Shown: piece by piece, positions 57,300-64,000 of the stretch
Layout: every line of letters starts with the position of its first letter
Position numbering within the stretch: the first letter of the stretch is position 1
Source of the DNA: Cladorhizidae sp. MBARI D1340-BT2
Lineage: Eukaryota; Porifera; Demospongiae; Poecilosclerida; Cladorhizidae
Direction: 5' to 3'
Assembly: GCA_028752905.1 (NCBI GenBank)
Contig: JAQNBH010000006.1
Span: forward strand, 23,360,311 to 23,424,310
DNA length: 64,000 nt
Notes under the pieces: generated by a model
Database searches by the model: none
What the model was told of the DNA's origin: nothing
Seen by the model: the letters and a program-made list of their open reading frames with translations, nothing else
Position numbers and translations under genes: made by a program

Positions 57300-59020
57300 A
57301 ACAACTTTTGGTGAAATAAAACATGAGAGGCAACTCAACCAGAGTTTAGAGCTGGCATAACAGTGACATCCAACAACAGTGGAGAATTGGTCAACAAGGC
57401 AAGAAAGATTGTGATCGAGCTTCAGGACATGCAATGCATAATTCTGAAGGTGAAAGCAGTTAATATCAAGGAAAAGAAATCCATGCATACATCCAAGCTT
57501 AGTTGAGATCTTAGAGCAGTGAAAGCAGTGTGAAGAGAGATAAATTCTGAGTCTACCTTGCTTGATAGCTATAATAGTTGCCGAGCTATGACTTTCCTGG
57601 AGCAGTTTAATGCTTTCCTGCAGAGAGTGGAGATGCACATAAAGAGCCTATTGATTATCCATAGAGATATAGATATTACTGGTAGTATTTTGTACTATTA
57701 CATTGTGTTCATCCATGTATTATTTATATATTAACTTTCTGTATGAAAGTTAATCATTGGTGAGATTTGTTTCTAGACAACTCTCCTCAGCATTGGTCAA
57801 CAATATTTACAAACATTCATTTTGGAATTTGTGTATTGTTGTTCAGCAAAAATGCTTCTCTCAAACAATCCCCTTTTTCATCTGATGAGAGACGATAAGG
57901 TTTACAGTGAAATGTCAACTGTGACATTAATTTACAAAATAACTGGTTGCATAGAGAGAAGTGAGGAGGACCATATCTTGCAACTGGAATGGTCTCAGAA
58001 CTAATTCAAATTCCATTCAGTATAGATATCAATCTATGATCAATTTAATCGAAAACTATTGTAGCTTTCAAAGTATTCTCAGTTGACATTGTAGATATAA
58101 ATTTCTCGATTATTAACTTAAATTTGCTCATTTGACATTCCTGCTAGATACTCTAACCTCAATCAGGAATAATAAGATGCTAAGATTCGTATGAGTCTTA
58201 GCATCTCATTGTTCCTGATGAAGGCTAGAGCATTTGCCAGAATGTTGAGTGGGTAAATTTAAGTTGATTGTCGAGAAAGTCTGTGTAACAAAAAATTCTA
58301 GCATAAAAAGCTGTGGTCTCAGCAGTATACTTGGCTATGTGTATATGCTACCTCGTGGCATCTCATCAGCTTATCTAGATGCTACTGCTCAACTTTACTG
58401 TTCTCTCCTGACATGTTCAAGACAGCCAAAACAGTAGCGCCTGATTGGCATATGAACAAACATGTGTGAGTCCACTATCGTGGCTTACCAGGGAACAATT
58501 CTTATGCCAGTGTGGACAGCAGGTCCCTAACCAGCTCCAAATATGTAGGAACCAGCTTATTTTTGTGTGCATGGAACAGCTAGCTTTTACAAATGCCTAG
58601 CCATCACAAATGCAACTGCAAAGAAGTTACTCTACTATAGCTAAAGGATCCCAAAATCTAGAACGATCTGTAGATGACTTACCAAGGTTGTTGGGAAAAT
58701 AAACTCAGTATGCAGAACAGGATGTAAAAGATAAAACAGTTAGAGAGAAATAATTTCATGAACTGTACAACCTAATACCTTTTTTTACGATATCTATTTC
58801 TGCTGCTCCTCTCCCTTAAGTATTTCTTTAACTCTTCACTTGTATACAATTAGTTTTTATAATTAAGTACTTCTTTTCCAGGAGTCACTGATAGTAAGCA
58901 GCTCCATTTAACAACATGTGTGCAGAGTGTATCGATATTTTTTATGATGTAACTGTCAACTCACTGATTATAGATGTATACAATAACCAAAAGACACACT
59001 TTTTGTGATATAGGACTTGA
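57300..59020. other. No supported gene; small imperfect hairpin
   Basis: At 58170-58235 an imperfect hairpin, agatgctaagattc/gagtcttagcatct, is followed by cctgatgaaggctagagcat, a phrase recurring at about 17155-17180 in the other orientation. Upstream exons of the coiled-coil gene should lie here or further left, but I could not fix any. Confidence 0.4.
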
Positions 59021-59025
59021 TATAG

Positions 59026-59570
59026 GCAGAGCAACGTAAACGTGACCATGCTACTGAAAACCGAAAGCGACTCGAAGGTAAGCTTCATACTGATGATCAA
59101 AGAACCAGTTTAATCCCAGTTTTTCAATAGTGGAGTTGGAGAGCTCTCAAAGAGTCGTTGATCTGAAGAAGCAACTTTCAGAGAGCTCTCAAAGTGTCGT
59201 TGATCTGAAGGAAGAACTTTCAGAGAGCTCTCAAAGTGTCATTGATCTGAAGGAAGAACTTTCAGAGAGCTCTCAAAGTGTCATTGATCTGAAGGAGCAA
59301 CTTTCCGAGAACTCTCAAAGTATCGTTGATCTGAAGAAGCAACTTTCAGAGAGCTCTCAAAGTGTCATTGATCTGAAGGAAGAACTTTCAGAGAGCTCTC
59401 AAAATGTCGTTGATCTGAAGGAGCTAGTTTCGGAGAACTCTCACACTATCACTGATCTGAAGAAAGACTTGATTCACTATGAATCAAGATATGTGACAGG
59501 CTCTGCGAAAACGTGCCTTATGACATTTTTTTTGGTTTTCATTTTATTGTTTTGTGTGAAAGAGCTATAA
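59026..59570 (+). CDS. Coiled-coil repeat protein with C-terminal membrane anchor (last two exons)
   Basis: Exon 59026-59077 (acceptor tatag, donor gtaagc) reads AEQRKRDHATENRKRLE in phase 0 and ends in phase 1. Exon 59131-59570 (acceptor caatag) completes the codon and stays open to TAA at 59568. It codes eight units of 14 residues, SSQSVVDLKEELSE with small changes: two heptads each, Leu/Val at regular a/d places, so a long coiled coil of about 112 residues. About 45 residues follow, containing the hydrophobic stretch CLMTFFLVFILLFCV about 20 residues before the end. That topology suggests a tail-anchored protein facing the cytosol. Splice phases agree and there is no stop, unlike the transposon relics. 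Earlier exons are not identified. No family recognised. Confidence 0.7.
59131..59478 (+). repeat. 42-bp coding tandem repeat
   Basis: Eight units of 42 bp beginning gagagctctcaaagtgtcgt and ending ctgaaggaagaactttca. Each carries the palindrome gagagctctc. Differences between units are few and many are silent or conservative (Val/Ile, Glu/Lys), which suggests recent expansion under protein-level constraint. Confidence 0.9.
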
Positions 59571-59689
59571 AAAATACTTATAAAAATCTTGAAGTGACTT
59601 AGTAAAACGTTATGACTTGGATGTTACAGGGGCTTTTCTTTCATCCCGTCAAGGACGCTGATTGTGAGAAAAATGCCTCGAACAAAATT

Positions 59690-59870
59690 CAATTAACTTC
59701 CGTATACTTCCGCGCGTATCTCCGTGTTATTCAATGACGTCACAATTAAAAAATTTGGGAAAGACGGATGTTTTGGTGCAAGTTTACTTCGAGCGCTTCG
59801 GATGAAAGCGCTACTCTAACGACTGCTAAAGTGAGGAGAATGGTCTTGAAACTCTACATGTAGCTGAGGT
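59690..59870. promoter_or_regulatory. CpG-richer promoter-like segment with CRE
   Basis: Higher CpG than its surroundings, with a perfect CRE palindrome tgacgtca at 59735-59742 and CTTCCG words (ETS-type) just before it (cttccgtatacttccgcgcg). An ATG-containing stretch ends at a consensus donor (ctgaggtaagtc, about 59868), so it could be a first exon on the plus strand. Inference only. Confidence 0.4.
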
Positions 59871-59879
59871 AAGTCTTAG

Positions 59880-60180
59880 TATGCATAGCTAGATAGCTAC
59901 TAGCTGTGGTTGTAACTTTTAAAAAAATAACAAGAAAAACAAGGCTAGCTAGCTAAACCTGTTCCTAGGTTGCTATAAGCTTTGGGATAGAGACTAGCAT
60001 ATATAGCTTACATGATTGTCATTGGTTAGTGACTAGCAAAAGCAACTAGCTAGAAAAATAGCTAGCTAGTCCTCTATCAAGCAACTGGTCATCTAACTAG
60101 AAAATTAGCTAGCAAGCAGTCTAGTAGATAGCAAGCAATAACTACCATACATTACTAGCTATAAGACAGGTGGCAGTTAA
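59880..60180. repeat. AGCTAGCTA-rich low-complexity sequence
   Basis: Dense tagctagctaa and actagctag words with no fixed period. It resembles the 52150-52890 array in composition only. Confidence 0.5.
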
Positions 60181-60227
60181 TTCATAGGTACTAACTAGGT
60201 ATACACTGAACATGGCCATGTAAAGCT

Positions 60228-60233
60228 TTTATT
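60228..60233 (-). terminator. Polyadenylation signal (AATAAA) of the small minus-strand gene
   Basis: AATAAA on the minus strand, 12 bp past the stop codon of the gene at 60246-60597. Confidence 0.55.
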
Positions 60234-60245
60234 TGAATAATAAAG

Positions 60246-60597
60246 TCAGTGTATTATACGATGATCTTCAATATTCCCATCATGTCCACAATCCTCAGTA
60301 TGGTGACCTTCATCCTCCATGTGGCAGCCCCAATCTTCCTCCAAGCTTGCTAATGTATGTTGTGATTGTAATGTCCATGTGATTGTAATTATAAGAATTG
60401 TATTTTGTATGTCTTCTTACTGCAACATTCCAACTCATCAAAATTCTCTTCATCAAGAGTGGGGAGAGTGAAGTAGTCTGCAATAACCTCCAGCATAGAT
60501 GCCTGGTCCTGTGCATCCAGTTTCATGACCCGATTGATAGTCAAAGCTATCTCATTAGCTTGTTCTGTGGACATTATCAAACCTTTTCGAAATTGCA
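60246..60597 (-). CDS. Small hypothetical protein, last two exons
   Basis: Exon 60421-60597 on the minus strand has an acceptor (caacag) and a donor (gtaaga). It codes QFRKGLIMSTEQANEIALTI, NRVMKLDAQDQASMLEVIAD and YFTLPTLDEENFDELECC: helical, acidic, with phase-1 introns on both sides (177 nt, a symmetric exon). Exon 60246-60349 (acceptor attag) continues in phase as SLEEDWGCHMEDEGHHTEDC, GHDGNIEDHRIIH and a TGA, and is rich in His, Asp, Glu and Cys (possibly metal-binding). AATAAA follows. MSTEQ could also be the true start, at about 60571. No family recognised; it may be a host gene or part of a transposon. Confidence 0.55.
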
Positions 60598-60609
60598 CTG
60601 TTGACCCTT

Positions 60610-62430
60610 TCCAACTACAAACTATGAATGTTATTATAAAAAGGGAAAGTCCCTATTACGTAATAATTATTATTCTCCGCGTACGCAGCTAACGTTTGGT
60701 CAGTCCAGTTCTAACTGCTGTAACTTCTGAGTGAGAGGGATTCAAGGCTTAAAATTTTCTGACCAGTTAGGAGAAAGACCCTAGATAATAAATACAAAAA
60801 AAAGTCAAATTTCATAGTGTATGACAATAGGCTCTAAAACTTGTATTATTGAGAAAAGTACTATTTGGTCATAAGGCACGTTTTCGCAGATCCTATCACA
60901 TATGGTAAGCAATCATACTATATAAGGCATGGTGTCCAGACATTTATTTCTGTATGTGCATAACATGGATATGTGGGAGGTGTTGGCCATAAGCATGCAT
61001 GGCAGGGTTTTGTTTGTACTCATGTCTGTTTGTGCATTTGTATGTATGACTGCTCTCGGAGGATCATTGCCAAACTTGGTAGGCAGATTATGAATTATGT
61101 ATCATCATTCAATTTTGAAGAGTCATGATCAATGGGGAGGGTCTGTGTCCTATTATGCTGCTTTTCATAAGTAACATCTGAGGAAAGACTTGTTTCAAGT
61201 GCATAGTTATGACTAACGTCTTTTTTATATGTTGCCTATTGACCTGTCTGTTCATTTTCATTGTGAGTATGCTACTCATTTGGAACTGGGGTAAAAAATC
61301 ATTTTTAGCATTCATAAAAATATTTGCATAAAATTATATCTTAGAGAATCGTGCTTAAAGCTTACATATATGTTCAAACAACTTACATTACTGTAATTAT
61401 ATACTGCAAGCCCATGGGCAATTAAAACGCCAGAGTTTGTATTGTGGGTGCTTTCATCATGAAGCTGGTTATTCCAAATGATGCCCACTCATGTTATTCA
61501 CATGCACATTGCTAATCTGCAATAAATTTGAAGCAAAATTTTGCATGTGAAGCTGCTGCATGTGCTTTAGCTAGTTGTTCTTGTTCTCAGGATTACTGAA
61601 ATGTCAAAGTTGTCAACTTTCCAATGGGCACTTGTTATGTGTAACCAGTTTAGTCCTAAAACAGCATCTGCTGCTTGGGTTCAAAAAAGACACCTAGCAA
61701 GCCTTGAATCCTGTTGAGATATGAGCTTTATGAGTTTGCCATCCGACTTTTAGAAATACGAATCAAACCAGATAGGGCATGCTACTCTACACCCAATAAA
61801 CAACATTTGCTTGACTTCTAATTATGCTCATGTTATAAACTTACTTTGATACTGTGTCTTTGAAACTGTAGGTCGTCTTGACAACACAGAAAGCCAAAAA
61901 GGAACTTCTCAATGTCAGGTATCAGCTGAAGTTAGAGTATACACAAGCATTTGATATTTATCCTTTTTTAATATTATTTTATAATTTCATCTTCAGAGCA
62001 GAGATGTGCATATATTTAGTAAGTTACTAAGAAATAGAGATACTCTAATTGTACTTTTCATTATGTACAGTTTGTACAATTTATCAGGGGAGTAATTTTT
62101 GTAGTCAAGCTTCTTGTGCCACTAATCAAGAGTTCTCTATTCAGTTTGCCATTATTTGTATGCGAAATTACTTGATATTAAGTGGTAACTGAAATTTCAT
62201 TGGTTTGCCATACACTGTGTCTTGTTATGTCGCAGAGACTGCTTGCCTTCTTAACCTGGCTATTGTACTTGTTAAAAATATCTCAGGGTATTCTAGTAAT
62301 ATTTCAGGATAGTTCACGTCATATTGTGAACCAGCCTTTAGAAAGACTATGAATGTGACCCTAACAACCCAAGGAGTGTGAGGTTCAATCAACACCAATT
62401 CACACTTAACATAGATTAGAGGGATGTGAC
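60610..62430. other. No gene supported
   Basis: ttacgtaa (about 60656) and a CpG-containing stretch (ctccgcgtacgcagctaacg) lie just upstream of the small minus-strand gene and could be its promoter. A 42-bp exon-like piece with acceptor and donor (about 61873-61917, ctgtag/gtcgtcttgac...tgtcag/gtatca) is possible on the plus strand. Otherwise AT-rich and non-coding. Confidence 0.4.
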
Positions 62431-62525
62431 TAGAGCTAAGGCTTGGACTAGAGTTAAGGCTAAGGCTTGGATTAGAGTTAAGGCTAAGGCTTGGTCTAGA
62501 GTTAAGGCTAAGGCTAGAGCTACAA
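62425..62525. repeat. 24/30-bp tandem repeat (agagttaaggctaaggctt)
   Basis: Four units of ctagagttaaggctaaggct with tgga spacers. Read on the other strand it gives a Ser/Leu-rich frame that is not a gene. Confidence 0.8.
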
Positions 62526-62989
62526 ATAGGGCTAGGCATCCGACTGATATATTTGTGGCTGGCCTTCTATACTAGCCCAAGCTCTAGCCCTAGGCCATAA
62601 TATATGGTTATCCATCTGCGTGCTGAGATATAGTTACAATTTTCAAGGTGTTAGCTAGCCATAGCCATTTCTTATTGATACAGATCATAGATTATATGTA
62701 CTGGACAAGTTAGAAGAAGAGGGCCTGGTAGTGTCAGAAGAGTTAGCCACACCCACAATCATGACCATTTTTTTCCTTCCAAGAGGCCTTTTGAAAAAAC
62801 ATTGTAGCATAGAGGTTGTTCCAGTAGACTTGGTACTATTCATAGCGGAGGCTTCATTATGATGAAGTGGAAGGTCAAGTGTGCTGTTATTTTAGCTTGA
62901 CAGTTCTAACAAAATATCTACGAAAAGTGGAACCTCTGAAGCTGCATTTTATGTTAGAATGCAGTCTACATTATATATATGCTACGCGC

Positions 62990-63330
62990 AAACCTGGAAT
63001 TTGCTCAATCCTAGGATCGCGCAAGGTCAAACTCAAACCTCCAATCTGCACTCTCAAAACCAAGAATTTGGTAATAACAGTAAGTTGCTCAATCTAGGAT
63101 TGATCATAGAATTTCTACTCAATAGAACAGGTAAAAGTTGCTCATTCTGGCAAGAAACCTTGGATCCAAGGTTTGCGCACACTATCCTTGGATCGCGCTA
63201 GGTCAAACTCAAACCTCAATCTGCACTCTCAAAACCAAGAATGTTAATAGGAGCAGTAAAAGTTGCTCAATTCTAGGATTTATCATAGAATTTGTAGCTC
63301 TAGAAACAGGTAAAAGTTGCTCATTCTGAC
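62990..63330. repeat. ~180-bp tandem duplication
   Basis: Two units share ggatcgcgc-aggtcaaact, caatctgcactctcaaaacc, gatt-atcatagaattt and acaggtaaaagttgctcatt. The first starts near 63013 and the second near 63193. No gene. Confidence 0.8.
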
Positions 63331-63458
63331 AAGATAGTTGCATTCCATAAAGGCCAAATCTTGTACATACAAAATTCGTACAAAATTCATAACCGAGTAG
63401 TCCAATTCAGTTAGCAATTAATACATGTCCAATCCATATCTTCTGATCGAAATACAAC

Positions 63459-64000
63459 TCAGGGAATCTTGATGCACTTGTCATGGTACCACTCCCCACA
63501 TTTTGAACATTCTGCCATCCTACTTTTGTTCCATGGCATTCGGCAGACGCAGAACAGTTCGATTGTTTGAAATGGTTCGATTGCCGGAGAGAGGTTTGTA
63601 ACAGTTTTACCAGGAAAAGGTAGCATTTTACGTGACTCGAAACAATTTACGAGGTGACATCTCATTTTGGAGATATCCTTGGCTGGATCTTCACCATAAC
63701 AGAGGGCTACTGCACAAGCAATAGCAAAAACTCCACAGTCATTACCATTGGTCTGCTGCTGAATGTTCATAAACCTTGCTGTGATCGTTTTATTCCTTGA
63801 AAATACAAGTGCAGCTATCTGTTCAGAAGTTGAGTGAGGCAAACGATTGTAAAGACTATCATATACCTTAACTTCACTATTATCTTCCTTGCTCAGCTCA
63901 ATGCAGATCCAGTGGTTGTTTTGACTGTTCAAAATCTAGACTGCATGACTCTGAATAACGTCAGTGCTAAGATTAGAGACCACAGTAGTAGCTTGCAATC
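63459..64000 (-). pseudogene. Ulp1/C48 protease plus PHD finger (second copy, cut by window edge)
   Basis: Open on the minus strand from 63932 to 63459, with the reading frame continuing to the right edge through one TAG at 63936-63938 (DVIQSHAV, stop, ILNSQNNHWICIELS). The full protease triad is present: His in NNHWICIE, Asp in VKVYDSLYNRLP, and Gln plus Cys in QQQTNGNDCGVFAIACAVAL. The PHD-type motif follows: FCVCRMPW then ECSKCGEWYHDKC. It ends at IKIP and a stop. Same layout as 7779-9002, but more diverged than a recent copy would be and better preserved. Any integrase part would be outside the window. Confidence 0.75.

Noticed and set aside
62225..62539. Minus-strand frame with Ser-Leu-Asn repeats
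   Set aside because: Its repeats come from the tandem 24/30-bp DNA repeat, and the rest has no family motif.

Overview
The window reads as eukaryotic, AT-rich, intron-bearing metazoan DNA dominated by decayed transposable elements. The families present (Ty3/Gypsy elements with integrase upstream of reverse transcriptase, hAT elements with DUF4371-type transposases, piggyBac, a Jockey/CR1-type LINE, IS630/Tc1-type DDE elements, and an integrase joined to a Ulp1 protease and a PHD finger) suggest an early-branching animal. A demosponge is my best guess, held loosely. I see no bacterial gene organisation, no rRNA, no convincing tRNA and no CRISPR array.

Layout. 1-2872 is one arm of a long inverted repeat whose partner is 41415-44732; each arm carries a ~670 bp foldback (hairpin) element. 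2818-3850 is a dead hAT transposase. 4103-~6950 is a truncated minus-strand Gypsy element (C). 7779-13793 is a degenerate minus-strand split gene coding, in order, an H2C2 zinc-binding module, a DDE integrase core, a GPY/F-like module, a Ulp1/C48 protease and a PHD finger. 16690-18246 holds an FTSJ3/Spb1 pseudogene and a DDE_1 transposase tail. 19860-21394 is an IS630/Tc1-like transposase relic. 21640-23490 is a LINE relic (endonuclease then reverse transcriptase). 23690-24345 is a CobW-type GTPase pseudogene. 26506-31242 is Gypsy A, with both LTRs and a 5-bp target duplication. 31371-38136 is a 32-bp minisatellite split by Gypsy B (31908-37656, 5-bp target duplication). The 5' LTR of Gypsy B is itself split by a 968-bp hAT derivative (8-bp target duplication). 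38160-40750 is mostly degenerate tandem repeat. 46658-49695 is a hAT element, 50097-51920 a piggyBac transposase and 52150-52890 a GCTAGC-rich tandem array. 54390-56480 is an unrecognised coding-like relic.

The best candidates for living host genes are at the right: a spliced plus-strand gene ending in eight 14-residue coiled-coil repeats and a C-terminal membrane anchor (59026-59570), and a small minus-strand gene with two visible exons and a poly(A) signal (60228-60597). The right edge holds a second Ulp1 + PHD copy (63459-64000).

How the pieces relate. Most of the window is a nested record of insertions: minisatellite, then Gypsy B, then hAT derivative. All three Gypsy elements keep the order Gag-PR-IN-RT/RH, as far as each is preserved, and all three have a damaged integrase core, so none could move alone. 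The integrase-Ulp1-PHD gene, with its second copy of the protease/PHD part, is the most unusual coding system here.
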